Assembly (NCBI GenBank): GCA_950022655.1
Contig: OX465579.1
Coordinates: 46,169,950 to 46,233,949, forward strand
DNA length: 64,000 nt
DNA from: Alentia gelatinosa
Lineage: Eukaryota; Annelida; Polychaeta; Phyllodocida; Polynoidae
Direction: 5' to 3'
The position numbers and the translations under genes were made by a program. The notes below the pieces were generated by a model, which was not told where the DNA came from, did not search any database, and worked only from the letters and a program-made list of their open reading frames with translations. Below are positions 1 to 12,195 of this stretch, in pieces (positions within the stretch are counted from its first letter, which is position 1; every line of letters begins with the position of its first letter).

Positions 1-588
1 TGCTTTTGTTGTTATGTTTATTTATCTTAACCTTGAGTATTTCATAGTCATAAATACTGCTGCCAATTTAGTAGCCCATTTACCTAATTCACCCTTGATG
101 TAAAGTCATGCAATAATTGAATAATTCCTTAATCAAATCAAAATGAGGCACTACACTCCAGGCATAATGCCTTAGCGTCAACAATTCCGTATTACTATCA
201 ATTAAGTATACTGTGATACTGGTAAGTGGTGAATGATGAGGATGATGGAATTCGAAGGTGTAGATCCTGTTCTAAACTTACGAAGTTGCTGCATTAGCCA
301 GTGATGTGACATATATATAGTTCTACGTGATTAATACACTATGTGTAGTTCTGTACTCCCATTCCTAGAATGTTCCTGTCTATAACACGTCACAACAATG
401 CCAATTAGGCAATAATTGGAAATTGTTTACACATTAGTACACACTTTTAACAAATCTCATCTCTTTGTAGTAGTCACTGCGGGGCGGCGGAAGGGTTTCA
501 TAAAACACCAGCGGCAACATCTGAGGCACTAGCGGCAACGCTCGAAGCACTAGCGGAAAAAACCGACGGTCATCAGCGGCACTTAAAG
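1..588. other. Unannotated left flank
   Basis: No gene, repeat copy or RNA could be supported here. The stretch is AT-rich with only short chance reading frames. The last 100 bases contain a loose repetition of a short CACTAGCGG-like unit just before the palindromic element begins. Confidence 0.5.
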
Positions 589-895
589 TCACCTCTTGCA
601 CATAAGCGTGGCGTGGCAATCGCCATGATAACGGGTTTCGCTGGTTCTATGTACTTGATAAAGTACCAGCCGCGCACCAGCGAAATTTCCGCACTTCAGA
701 ACGAGGCGTGCGATGTCAGAGTGAAGCCAACACTGTAGCAGGTGCCTAATACCTCTATAATAATAAAAATATAAATCGCTCTTCTGTCATAAATAAATGG
801 CTGAATTTTATAATCAAAACATGGTTAGAATGCTGAGACTTGGGCCTAACTGTTGGTACTATTTATGATATGATCTGTGGTATGGGTAAGATTTC

Positions 896-1497
896 CTCTC
901 ATAGATGGAAAATCAGAATTGTTTTAGGTAAAAAACCCCTAAAACATGTTACCTTCCTGTCTTTACACTGATTTCATGAAAAATCTATCGCAATGACCTA
1001 TGAAAATAAACATCCTTTCTTATTAGGCATTTCAAGACGATTAAATTATACCAATATTACCAGGTTGTGATAGATATTTCCTGAGGTAATGGACTAATAA
1101 TGTATCAGTTAATTGTCAGAAAATTTGGGAATTGGTCAGAAAAAATCTAAGTTTTGAAGCTATCACAGGAAATCGTAGCCAAGGCATAGGTATATGATAT
1201 GTATACCAACAAATAGTTTAGAGTCTTAGCTTTCTAACAATGCTTTATTTATAAAGATCGGCCTGTTATACACAAAGCCAGAGCAAGTCACATTTTTTCA
1301 AGCTAAAAAAACCCTGAGATTTTTGCTGACAAATTCCCAAATTTCCTGACAATTCACTGATGCAGTATTAGTCCATTACCTGAGGAAATATCTATCACAA
1401 CCTAGTAATATTGGTATCATTTTAATCGTCTTGAAATGTCTTAGAAGGTAGGATGTTTATTTGTATATGTCATCGCGGTAGATTTTTAATTAAATCG
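896..1497. repeat. Tandem duplication, unit 1 (602 bp)
   Basis: The unit starting CTCTCATAGATGG is repeated head-to-tail from 1498. The two units differ at only a few places, for example a small insertion near 1240 and a base change near 1050, so the duplication is recent relative to the element. The breakpoints fall at the two inverted arms of the palindrome. Confidence 0.85.
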
Positions 1498-2426
1498 CTC
1501 TCATAGATGGAAAATCAGAATTGTTTTAGGTAAAAAACCCCTAAAACATGTTACCTTCCTGTCTTTACACTGATTTCATGAAAAATCTATCGCAATGACC
1601 TATGAAAATAAACATCCTTTCTTATTAGGCATTTCAAGACGATTAAAATGATACCAATATTACCAGGTTGTGATAGATATTTCCTGAGGTAATGGACTAA
1701 TAATGTATCAGTTAATTGTCAGAAAATTTGGGAATTGGTCAGAAAAAATCTAAGTTTTGAAGCTATCACAGGAAATCGTAGCCAAGGCATAGGTATATGA
1801 TATGTATACCAACAAATAGTTTAGAGTCTTAGCTTTCTAACAATGCTTTAATAAAGATCGGCCTGTTATACACAAAGCCAGAGCAAGTCACATTTTTTCA
1901 AGCTTAAAAAACCCTGAGATTTTTGCTGACAAATTCCCAAATTTCCTGACAATTCACTGATGCAGTATTAGAGGGAAACTATGTTCCGGTGAAAGGAAGT
2001 CAAAGTTACGAGGTAAGGCTTGGAAAAATTACTGCCCAAGGCCCTGGCCGCGGGCAGTTATTTTTCCAAGCCTTACCGAGTAATTTTGACTTCCTTTCAC
2101 TGGTACTTGGTTTCCCTATTCCTATATACCTTCAAATGTGGTTTAATAAGAGACAATCTGATTGGTCTAAATGTCAACCTTGGGTAGTATACGGTAACCT
2201 TGGGTAGTATACCAACCTTGGGTAGTATCAGATAGTTACTCCACCCCCCAGAACGTGGTGTAAGCATAGAGTGTACAGCCATAGGTATATAGGAATAGTC
2301 CATTACCTGAGGAAATATCTATCACAACCTAGTAATATTGGTATCATTTTAATCGTCTTGAAATGTCTTAGAAGGTAGGATGTTTATTTGTATATGTCAT
2401 CGCGGTAGATTTTTAATTAAATCGCT
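1498..2426. repeat. Tandem duplication, unit 2, interrupted
   Basis: This second copy of the 602-bp unit is 929 bp long because of a 327-bp insertion at 1971-2297. The sequence resumes at 2298 exactly where it stopped, with GCAGTATTA before the insertion and GTCCATTACC after. Confidence 0.85.
1971..2297. mobile_element. Hairpin-plus-minisatellite element, copy 1
   Basis: This is a foreign insertion inside the palindromic element. It begins with a long hairpin (1972-2130) whose arms contain GGAAGTCAAAGTTAC and TAATTTTGACTTCC. The loop region is itself palindromic (ACTGCCC ... GGGCAGT). Then come three copies of AACCTTGGGTAGTAT at about 2176, 2196 and 2214. It ends with GGTATATAGGAATA, the inverse of TATTCCTATATACC at 2117-2130. 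A related copy lies at 61072-61330 in the opposite orientation. A hairpin plus a short subterminal minisatellite recalls Helentron/HINE-type non-autonomous elements, but no encoded protein supports that. Confidence 0.7.
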
Positions 2427-2743
2427 GTGAAAAAAGGAAAGTAACATGTTTTAATGTTATTTACCAAAACAATTCTGATATTCATTCCATGACAGGAAAT
2501 TTTATCCATAACACGGTTATATCAAATATATACCAACTGCTAGGCCTAGGTCTCAGCTTTCTAACATTATCTTAAAAATAAAATTCGGCCGATTATTCAT
2601 GAAGCCAGAACGGTTTATATTTTGCATCATTATAGTATTAGGCGCCTGCTGCAGTGTGGGTGCTACATGCCAGAGCCTATCGCCTCGTTCTGGTGTGATC
2701 TACATGTCGGCCATTACAAGATGGCGCCAGTGTGAAGAGGGTC

Positions 2744-4836
2744 TTATACGTCCTCACTCATCTCCGCATACATAGGCTCTGGACCGATTCTCCCTCCCGC
2801 TGTCCCCAGCATCACCTTCATACAAGATTATTCTATTAAAAAGTCCCTTTTTATAGGGCTCAGAAATCCTGTAAATAATTTATATCAATAAGAGAACACA
2901 TCTCTTCATTTTATGTTCATGAAACAATGTTTTATCACTTGATTCACAAAACAAAGAAATCATGTCTTAAAAATAAAAATCTTTTATTGCCATTATGTGT
3001 CTTAGTTAATTATATAGAGATGGAACATCTGAAGTCGAATTCCTTGATATCCTTGTCTGAAATATACACGTTTATCAATAGGGAGCTTTTTTTCACAAGA
3101 GACCATTTCCCCAAACAAAGTGGCTTTGGGGCCGTATACAATAAATTTGAATTCAGGAGTATTGAATGGTGCAACTATATGACCAGTAAAGGAGCACTGG
3201 CGTGTAGGTGCGCGATGTATTTTGGGAGACAAATTTAAACACTTCCTTTCATCTCATTACTATTATAAATATTGTATGATTTGGTTGTTTTGTACTACAA
3301 ACTACTAAGGTATCTACTACGTACAAGATTCAAATGTATCGTAGACATATGAGGGACCAAGCGGCAGAACGGCCAAGGTCGAGCTTGGGTATCGCGCATA
3401 ATCATACCCTAATAAAATCTTCTAAAAAAAGTACAATGGTTATGGGATGTGACAATTTTTAAACAATGGGTAGTGGTTTACCGATTCCCCATACATTTTC
3501 AACGGGGACTTGTATACGGTGGATAATCATAAGATATTGTCTATCGGCATTAGATATATATGAGAAAAACGAAGATGTTTTATCACACTTCGAGATTAAA
3601 CCCGCAGAACCTGTACAGAATTTAATGGAACATGTCAGTGTAAACTGAATGGATAGAGAGTGGAATACCAAGTACTTTGAGGAATCTTCCTTTGTAATTT
3701 GATTTAAGTGGAACTAACTAAAATTATAAAAAAAGAACTATGAACTCAAAAGCGAAAGCATGTTTTTCTCATCATCTCATTTTCACATTCTTGTTTGTTT
3801 ATGCAAGGTGCAAAACCAGATGGACATAATGCGTCAGTGGGGGCTGCGACATGCTTCTAAAATTTCATCGGAGAATCTATCATTCTATTTCAATTATTAT
3901 TCCTTAGACGGTCTGATTGCTTCAGCTTCATACAGATCTACAATCTAATTATATCACATGCAGTCTATGTAAATAAGAGTTTACCTAATACGTGTCACAA
4001 TATGTATTTTTACAATCTCCTATTTGTCGGATTCCTTTGGATGCATTCCATTAGGTTCCTGGAACATTTGCAATATTTACCAATGCAAATGAATTTGCTT
4101 AGTGTTCAGGAAATCAATCGCAATATATGGCGCCTCACAGGGGTAATTTTCTGAGAATTAATGAAGTTTCCCATAGAAAATAATCTTTGTTGTGTTCTGG
4201 TGATTTTTGAAACCATTCCAGATAATTCACATGGATCTCACATTGTCTGTCAATGTGTAACTTTCCTAGATGTTGAATATGATGATCTCGAAGTGTTCTA
4301 GAAGACATATCTAATAAAAAAAAGGTTGATGCCTTCATGACAAAATGTATAGAAATCCTGAAAAGAATGCCACATAGTAAACCCATTTCGTATTCGCCAG
4401 ACTTTCACAGAATATAGCGCATATGTAGCACTACACATTTTTTATGAACTGAGAAGTATAGGTTGATTTAGGATTTACTTATTTCATATTCATTTGTTGA
4501 TTTTTTTAGATCCATCATAAAATATACAGAGACTTATCTTTTTAACGAACATCTTTCTAAATAACTAGTCAATAAGAAACTCCAGAGATCCTAATGTGAG
4601 ATGGCATTGTGGTCGATATGGAAATCTTAATGCAAGAACGGTAACAATCGGAGGTCCTTCATTTCTACAGGTTTTGCCTGTAGTGATGCCTGGCAGGTCA
4701 GGCATCACTGTAAGCGTATACCGGTAAAGAGTAGGTTTCCTATTCTGACTTTCTACTCTTCCTTTGAATTGACTGGAATTAATAGTTGACGACAAGGCCC
4801 AGCAAATCGTGGCAATTCCCACAGCGCCACGTCAAA
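2744..4836. other. Non-coding or weakly supported stretch
   Basis: No gene could be established. Two plus-strand segments have some exon-like character: 3808-3948 follows a pyrimidine-rich stretch ending in AAG, and 4177-4301 ends in a stop codon 11 bases before AATAAA. Neither has a recognisable product and the splice signals are only moderate, so they are not called as genes. Confidence 0.3.
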
Positions 4837-5110
4837 GGCCTGGCGTCCACCGACTACGATAGAAAGTTAGACCTACCGATATGGCACCGATACAAAAAGC
4901 AAATATCGGAGACATATCGGGAAGGTGCAAATTCGTAGAAATATGTCTAGACATGCCAATCCACCACGCATTGTATGGGGTTTTTATCGGTGTCTAAACG
5001 TGGTCAATTGCCCCGATATTAAGTGACCTTCCGACGCGATTCGCATTTTGTATCTGGAGGTGCATCGTAGACCATATTGGAGCCATATCGTAGTAGGTGG
5101 ACGCCGGGCC
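4837..5110. mobile_element. MITE-like element with GGCCTGGCGTCCACC inverted ends
   Basis: The ends GGCCTGGCGTCCACC-ACTACGAT and ATCGTAGTAGGTGGACGCC are inverted copies of about 24 bp with two mismatches. The interior is rich in ATCG/TATCGG words and has no coding capacity. Degraded relatives with the same words and similar ends occur near 30195-30369, 34685-34835 and 49540-49760. No clear target-site duplication was seen. Confidence 0.65.
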
Positions 5111-7442
5111 TAATTCCCCACGAAACCTATGTCACGTACTGATTTCAAACTTGAGAGAGGTGCATCCTAATAGGTCGAGCCGGGTTCCAAACGATATTCG
5201 GTAAAGAAAACTAAAGACGAATAAAAGGTAGAAGATTCTATGTAATCATAAAATGTAGAGTTATATATTCATATTGATAATCCCACCACCGATTACACGA
5301 TATTGCAACACAATTTTCACGATAATGTTTAACTCAGATCAACCAAGAATGAAATTAATTTCCATATACTAGCACTAAACATCAACTACCTCTCAGCTCT
5401 CAGTTGAGGGACCATTTAGCGACGCAATGTTATTACTCTTTGAGGTTTAATAACGTCTCATCTTCTAGTGGGGTGATTTCGCAGTATTCTGCCTCTCTCT
5501 CTTTTGCGTCAACCAGTGCCGCCATTGATGTCTGGTGTTTGAGGTTGTCGGGAGCTGCGTATAGTTCGGTCACGTTCTCTAACATCAGACCATCTACTCA
5601 GCTTACGGACAGCAAATGTGGAACTCAATGAACTAGACTAAAGGAAACAAACAAAGGTAAGCTGGTGTATATATCTGTTTATAAATATCAATCCTACGGC
5701 TTGCGCATAAGCTGCCCCATGTATAGTAAGCCAAAATGAGATAGTCATATACTACCCGAGTATATAACACGATCTACGTCAGCTTAAGGTGCTATTTCAC
5801 TTGATTTAATAATCAGTTGGCTATTTCATATTGGCAGTACCCACGCAGAATACACCTTAGAGGAATATTCTCTTAGCCGCAATGCTATTAGATGCACTGG
5901 AACGTGCTAATGTCACTTAATGGACCGTATCGAACACACCACACATGCGCTCACTTTTGATTTCAGGTAAATGATTTGGAAATGTAAGTGCGAGGTGTAA
6001 GTATATTACCTACTCCATTACCTAGGCTCCATCTATAGCGCACCTTATAGGATAAGTGAAAACTTAGTTACATGGTAGCTAGAGACACTGGCGCGCAAAA
6101 GTACTTTACATTACATGATTATACAATCCTTTACCATTCTGTGCTTAATCGCATGGCATTCGAACGTGAAATATTTTCGCGTCTCCTTAAAGGTATAGAC
6201 AAGTGAAATGGTTCGATGGAAATTGCTTTTCAATAGAAATGTTAAAACATCACCTTTGCAATTCGAAATTGGTTAATATCCCAAAGTAGAACAGAATATA
6301 GACCAGAACTAAAGTAATCATATGTTCATCTTATTTCGCACTTGTTCTCTTTTTATTTCTAATTATTGGGAGTTACTAGTTTGATTTAATTCATGTAGTG
6401 GTAAAAATATGTATGAGTGAACTCTTTCATGATAATCATTAACTGAAGGGTAGTATACAGAATATTGGAAGTAGTTCCCAAGTCCAAAAAGTTGAAACTT
6501 GGTGATGGCTTGTCTAAACACTATCTCTTATATCATTCTGTGCAGACATTATTCTGTACAGACCATGTTTCAAGATGCTTATCACGTCTTTACAGGTGGA
6601 TATACATGTGCTTGCACATCTGGGACACTTATATTCCGAGTATGTGAACTTCTTTCGTATGAGATATTTTAAACTTGAGTTCCCCTGTAAATCTATTTAC
6701 CTCCTGAGACCAACTTTCGCTCAACCCACGGCAGGAGGTGCTTACTAACTCAATAAAATAAGATGCAGTGAAATAGGTTTGCTGTACAGTGTCCCTGATA
6801 GCAGAGTGATCAAATCACAGAACAAATCTCAGAGCAGAACTCACAGCGGAAGGATATATATAAGCACGTACATGTGACTGGAGCTCCTTCTCCTGTTTGT
6901 TTTTCTTTGATGGTATCCATGGTAACAAGCTACCTCTGTGGATCGCGTTGGACGTCACTTCGGACCTCTGGTGGAAGGTTGGTGGTACTCCTCAGGCGTA
7001 TTGGTTGTTGTAGACCTTTATTAACACGTACAGGGTGCCTACGTGCCTCCCTATCAACACTGCATCATACACTCTATGACCAGCTTGATGCTCATTGACA
7101 GGATGTTCTACCTTAACAGTTGATGTGTCAAGTTTCGTCTATTAATGCATTTTATTATATATCCATCTGAAGTATGACACAGTGAATTCTTCGTGTAAAG
7201 TGCCAACTCGAATTAGTTTCGTGTCGCATTTCTAGATGCAGGGACAACATGGTTGTTTTTCACAGTTATCGCCAATTCCCAAACCGAATTGCCATTCTGT
7301 ATGGTTTTATAAACATTTCATGATCCAAGGAATTGCATCGAGTTCAATAGCAACTGAAAATGTTCCTTGTGTTTTGAGATTACGTAGCAGACCGAAGCGA
7401 ATTGCTAATTTTCAGTGGCTATGGATCAAATGTGGTTCAGAT
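5111..7442. other. Stretch without a recognised gene
   Basis: Only short reading frames occur. A TATA-like GGATATATATAAG (6851-6863) precedes a more GC-rich patch (6870-7090) that contains an RFX-type site. This may be regulatory, but no transcript structure can be shown. Confidence 0.35.
6913..6926. promoter_or_regulatory. RFX/X-box-like motif
   Basis: GTATCCATGGTAAC closely fits the known RFX X-box pattern (two half sites around CCATGG), and a TATA-like run lies about 50 bp upstream. X-boxes occur at promoters of ciliary genes in animals. No coding exon is visible next to it, so this is a motif match only. Confidence 0.3.
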
Positions 7443-7586
7443 TTTGTCTCGCCCCCATCATTGGCTAATTGGCTAATATTTCTGACAGCATCCCCCATTA
7501 AGAATTTCTTTACAATACTCCATAGGCATTGAGTACAAGATCCAAACATTGAGGCTATGGCAAAAAAATACCAGGGGTTAGATAAC
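7443..7586. mobile_element. GGGGTGAGATAA-family module, degraded copy
   Basis: This shares the layout of the other family members: a start like GTCTCGCCCCCAT, then TTGGCTAATT, CATAGGCATTGAGTAC in the middle, and an end CCAGGGGTTAGATAAC. It is the most diverged of six copies in this window (others at 9231-9381, 17080-17190, 31620-31764, 40052-40192, 61973-62113). No coding capacity. Confidence 0.55.
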
Positions 7587-8547
7587 GACTGTTCACAAAC
7601 TAGCATTCCAGCACATTGCAGCTATACGCCAGAAAGGCATATTAGAGACTATGGTGGACTGCAGATTCAAATGGTGCTTCCCTAAAAAATCTTATAGATT
7701 GACTTTTGCTGCATATTTAATCAGTTTAAGTAAACATTTATTTATATAACAATTCAAGTTAAACATTCATTGAAATTACAACACAAAAATATTGGATCAA
7801 GCCTTTTTCTCATTTTCACCTACCATGACGTTGCTTTGACAACTGGCAGATAGTACAAAAGGGCTTTTTGCTACTTTTCTATTTTGATAACAAAACAATC
7901 CATTTTGACTTCTACTATGAGTACAAAATTTAAGATATCAAATGAGTGTAAAAAAAAAAGGGTTTTGATTTTGTATCCAGATGGAATTCTATAGAATCAT
8001 TCATATTCTTGAAGTCAAACATTTTCCCTTACTTTTAACGTGATTTCTGAGAAGATACGTCAGAAATAAAAACAGATGAATTATTTAGATAATTTCAAAA
8101 TGTATATGACAATAAGGCCCATAATCTCTAGCCTAATTGACTACCATTTACAAATCTGTATCTTTTTTATAGCCTATAAGTTATCAGAATCTTTGTATAC
8201 CATGACAAAAATATATAATTTTTGGTCCCCAAAATGGTCGCGTAGCCTCGGAACAATGAGATAAATGTCACACGTCTGCAAACATGACCTAAAACTGGGG
8301 ACAATTATATTGATACCAGTTTTCAAGCTACATCCAAGTTTCGCTTCCCTCCTACACTGAAAATATGACTGGTGTGTTCTTGTATATACCCGAGTGTGTA
8401 GTCTATGTATACAAATAATTGCTAGGTTTACACCATCTCTCCAACAGTCCCGGCAGTCAATTTTCCTCAAACAATAAGTAAACGTGACTTATTATGACCT
8501 TTTTATGGCCTTTACTCTGCTCGGCCCCAAATATCCCAGCGACTTGA
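7587..8547. other. Stretch without a recognised gene
   Basis: AT-rich sequence in which no gene or repeat copy could be supported. Confidence 0.45.
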
Positions 8548-8863
8548 GGCCCACCAAGGTGAGTTTCCATTGGCCGATTTCCCGTGACCGATCTACTGTC
8601 AGGAACCACCGACGGACTTTTGGCACTGTGGACACAATATCGGTCAATGGAAACAACCAAGGCCATGAAATGCCCCACGACTTTTTCTGCTTAGATTATG
8701 CAATGTGGCACCACCCATCATTGAGTGAAAGCTTGGTCACTGAGTGAAATCTACTACCCTCAGCGATTTTTCTATAACGACGCACAGTCAGTGCCATCAC
8801 CGACAGACTTTCTGTGTAACTCAGAAAATCTAAGCAATCTTCGTCGGCCAATGGAAACGGGCC
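8548..8863. mobile_element. MITE-like element with GTTTCCATTGGCCGA inverted ends
   Basis: The left end (GGCCCACC...GTTTCCATTGGCCGA) and the right end (TCGGCCAATGGAAACGGGCC) are inverted copies. GGTCAATGGAAAC occurs internally near 8642. About 316 bp with no coding. A fragment with the same end motif (CGGCCAATGAAGACGGG) lies near 33752. Confidence 0.6.
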
Positions 8864-9096
8864 TATATATATATAGGTTGCCGCAGGTCGTCGTGGTGTA
8901 GCTGTGGTGTCATCGTGGTGTTGCCATGCGGTCTGCCATGCGGGGACTTATGTTGTGATCCCGGTAGATTACGGATCCTTCCCTGGTGACTTGCGGCTGT
9001 CCCAGTAGGGTCCTGGTGTCACAAGGCCAACTACAACCAACTACAGCTTATTCATAGCCATATGCCTGAGGCATACTATCGTAAAACTGGATGAGG

Positions 9097-9214
9097 TTTA
9101 ATCTTGGCCACCGTATTCCACGACTGAAGTTTGGCAAAGTGACTTCATGAGGCGAAGCCGAGTGAAGTCCGGAGCAAAAACTTCAGGAGTGGAATGCGGT
9201 GGCCAAGATTAAAA
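9097..9214. repeat. Hairpin attached to a GGGGTGAGATAA-family element
   Basis: The arms (9097-9132 and 9176-9214) pair as TTTAATCTTGGCCACCG against CGGTGGCCAAGATTAAA. The loop region contains GGCGAAGCCG, the same loop word as the hairpin at 31494-31597. It lies immediately left of the module at 9231-9381, the same composite arrangement as at 31.5 kb and, with the order reversed, at 62 kb. Confidence 0.75.
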
Positions 9215-9230
9215 CGAATCAGGTTTTGAT

Positions 9231-9381
9231 TTTATCCTACCCTATCTCCTCAATTTTGGACTATTACGTGATAACAATGCTGTATGCCACTAGTGGCATA
9301 TAAAACTCCGTATGCCAGTCAGCGTGGCATACGGAAACCCAATGTTAAGCCTATGGGATTTTATATTAGGGGTAGGATAAA
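9231..9381. mobile_element. GGGGTAGGATAA-family module
   Basis: The ends TTTATCCTACCCTA and TAGGGGTAGGATAAA are inverted copies. Inside are GTATGCCACTAGTGGCATA, itself a palindrome, and CCAATGTTAAGCCTATGG. The copy near 17080-17190 is very similar in its right half. Confidence 0.7.
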
Positions 9382-12195
9382 TATGTAAATTAGGGTTCTT
9401 CGCGCTGTGGCAGAGACAATATAGATATTGTCTCACAGCCAGCAATCTTTCACTCTCTTTTGTGGCTGGACAGGTAATGAACCGTTATCAAATTCACTAA
9501 GTGATAGAATTACGAGATGTAATTTTGTCTTCATAGAAAACTATAACCTAGCGGAAAATCTATAGATTAGATCTAATTACGATTTTAAAGGAAACTGTCT
9601 TTTACATGTTATCGTCCTGCTTAGCCTGGTTTACATATGACTACCCATCGTTTTGGGTTTATTTCCTTTTTTGTCATCTTTAGAGCTGAGCTTAGCTCTC
9701 TTTATTTCCATTATTCTCTAATAATCTCTGTTGACAAATGCTCCAACTACGTACATGCGATCATCCGAGGCCAACACCACATATAATGAATGTCCAATGA
9801 TACTTATATAGAACTGCATCGAGAATCATATAAATAGACAATACTCCACGAGTTTGGCTGGGCCGCAATCGTCATGGAGGCGAAGCCTTCCATTTAGTCA
9901 AAGGTTATTGTCCTCATTCTTGGGTTTTACTTGCAGAATCAGCGTTTCGTACATACTATTCGGAATATAAAATTTCTTTAGATTAAAACTAACTGCCATC
10001 ACAATTTACCCTTCAGTTACTTTCTGCAGGCTAGGTAGAGTCATTTTTCATTGGGTTGCTCATATCTGACAATTACCAGCTGCTCTATGATTCCACGAGA
10101 CACCGATAGTTTAAAGGCATATCGGACAATCAGGCTTGAAAATTAAATTTCCCGAATATCTAAAAAGATGGTCTCCAAGTGTTCTGGAATACATATTAAA
10201 CTTAAAAAATCGCGGGTCACCGTGCTTGTTTTTGATTTATAGATCAATATTAGGATGTCACCGTCCTTGTCTTTGAAAGAATTGAAGGAAACCATATTTT
10301 TAGTACATTTCCTATGTAAATCAAGCAAATATAAATTGGCCTATTTTACCTATTAACATTGAATAAAAATCTAATTATGTAGAATTAAAATAGATCCAAA
10401 GAAACCAGCTTTGACTAATAATTGACATTATTTAAGAATCATCAGGTGGCGCCACTGTGAATTGTAAGATATGCCTTTAATATGAAAGGTAATATCGTAC
10501 TTGGGTTCTACTCTACCGATTCGGTATTCTCTAATCTACCTCAGATTCGTGCAGAGACCTGTTTGAAATTCAGAAACAGTATCTAAATGTTGAACGTCTT
10601 CATCTAGCATTTCCCACAATAGTCTGCCTCAGAAATTCGGTACATGAACTTCTACGACGATAACCTTCTTCCAGCCTATTTTGAGTCACCTCTTGTTTCT
10701 CTCACACGTGTATCCAAATTCTCATCCATCATTCTGAGCAATCTTTTACATCCTAGTTATGAGAGCCACCTAAAAGGCATTATTGTCTATGAAAGTTAAT
10801 TATTGATTGTCATTTCAAGTTGTGACCTTGAACAAAACAGTGTATGATCCTGCAGACGCTTTATCATAAAATCTCCCTTGTGGTTCCTCCATCTCCAACA
10901 GGTAGCTACACTCTTCCATTAATGTCTAGATAGTCACAGTATCCTTAGTGCTAGATCGTTAGAAACCGAATCCGCATATGTATCATTAACTGATTTATTC
11001 AACCCTTTCATATGTTTATCAAACAGTAATCTTGATCTAGTGCTACTCTTAATTAAGAAGCTTTTTTTTTAATTAGGTCAATACATTTATCAAGATTATA
11101 GGACTCTTTCTCCACAATGAAGGCTTTTAAATCTATTCAACTTTGATGATGATAAAATTGGATTAGGTACACATCTATTTAATTCTTTTTCTTCTTTAGA
11201 AGGTTTTGTCAGGGGTTCGCATATTGATACCGTGATGCAATATCTGATCTGGAGATGGTTGAACATGTAACCCGAACGAAGTGATCGGAGCAAGAGCCTG
11301 TTTTCTCTGACCTGGTTAGTAGTGTGCTAAGAGTTACTTTAGCACTAGGGCTACAGAAAGAGGAGGAATGTAATAAAGGCGTGTAGTTAGGCTGCCACCA
11401 ACAACCCACCCTGCCTACGCCATCGTTGCACTCATGGGAAAAGCTAAAACGACAACACTCTATCTACTAAACAGAAATGTGTTGAGGAGTGAATGGGTAA
11501 CTGGCCAACTGATGGTGTAGAGTAGATGTCAGGTTAAAGCGTTAGTGTACCACTTGGCTCGTACAACGTTATGTCCTGCTGACAAACCTGATAAGAACAA
11601 GAGGCGTGGATATGCCACATCTCCGTCGGCTACACTCCATGTGCCTTAAGCAAATTCCATTAATTATTTGGGGGAGCAATCTTTATTTGCTCTTCTCTAA
11701 TTTTACTTCATTTCGTGATATACAGAAAAATTATCATATTTGGTGCAGTACACGACATATCTTGGGGTGGAATTGTCCCTTATTGTCATTTGGCCAGCTC
11801 CGTTTTTCCTATTATCTAATTAATTATGGAAATAGTTGTATGAGACCATTGTCAAGGTCCTTTTTAATTAAGAAAGAATTTATGTTCTCCTAATCGACTT
11901 TTGTGTGATGATATATCTCCTGCTCTCGGTTTAACTCAGGTGTTTACATTAAAAGGTTGGCCTGGTGGTGGTGTGTCGGAAGTCTCAGTGTGCCTCTCGT
12001 TTATTTACCGACTGAAGCCGAGTCGTTTCAGGTCAAATGCTGCCGGAACAGGTGGGCTGTGTATCTGCGGGAAACCTGCAAGAATAGTACCATTGTTACT
12101 CAGCTGGAATCAGGTGTGATATTTTTTTCTATCACACCTACTGTGCGGGAAAGGGGCATTGCGAGAAAGCAAACCGAGAACAGTAATGGGATTCT
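9382..12195. other. Stretch without a recognised gene
   Basis: AT-rich, with only short overlapping frames. No motif, splice-bounded exon or repeat copy could be defended. Confidence 0.45.

Larger units (their letters stand above)
589..2743. mobile_element. Palindromic non-autonomous element, copy 1 (duplicated, with nested insertion)
   Basis: This is the reverse complement of the copy at 26343-27569; both share the same two outer ends. The body folds back on itself: the arm beginning near 1030 (TTTCAAGACGATTAAA) returns inverted near 1410. The length is 2,155 bp. Subtracting a 602-bp tandem duplication (896-1497 repeated from 1498) and a 327-bp foreign insertion (1971-2297) leaves 1,226 bp, essentially the 1,227 bp of copy 2. 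The end regions are diverged inverted repeats of each other, both with GAACGAGGCG and GGTGCCTAATAC motifs. No coding capacity is visible. It is presumably mobilised in trans, but I cannot assign a superfamily. Confidence 0.8.

Noticed and set aside
3466..4301. Possible plus-strand exons (3556-3641, 3808-3948, 4177-4301)
   Set aside because: Some acceptor-like and polyadenylation signals exist, but alternative frames are equally open, phases are ambiguous and no product is recognised.
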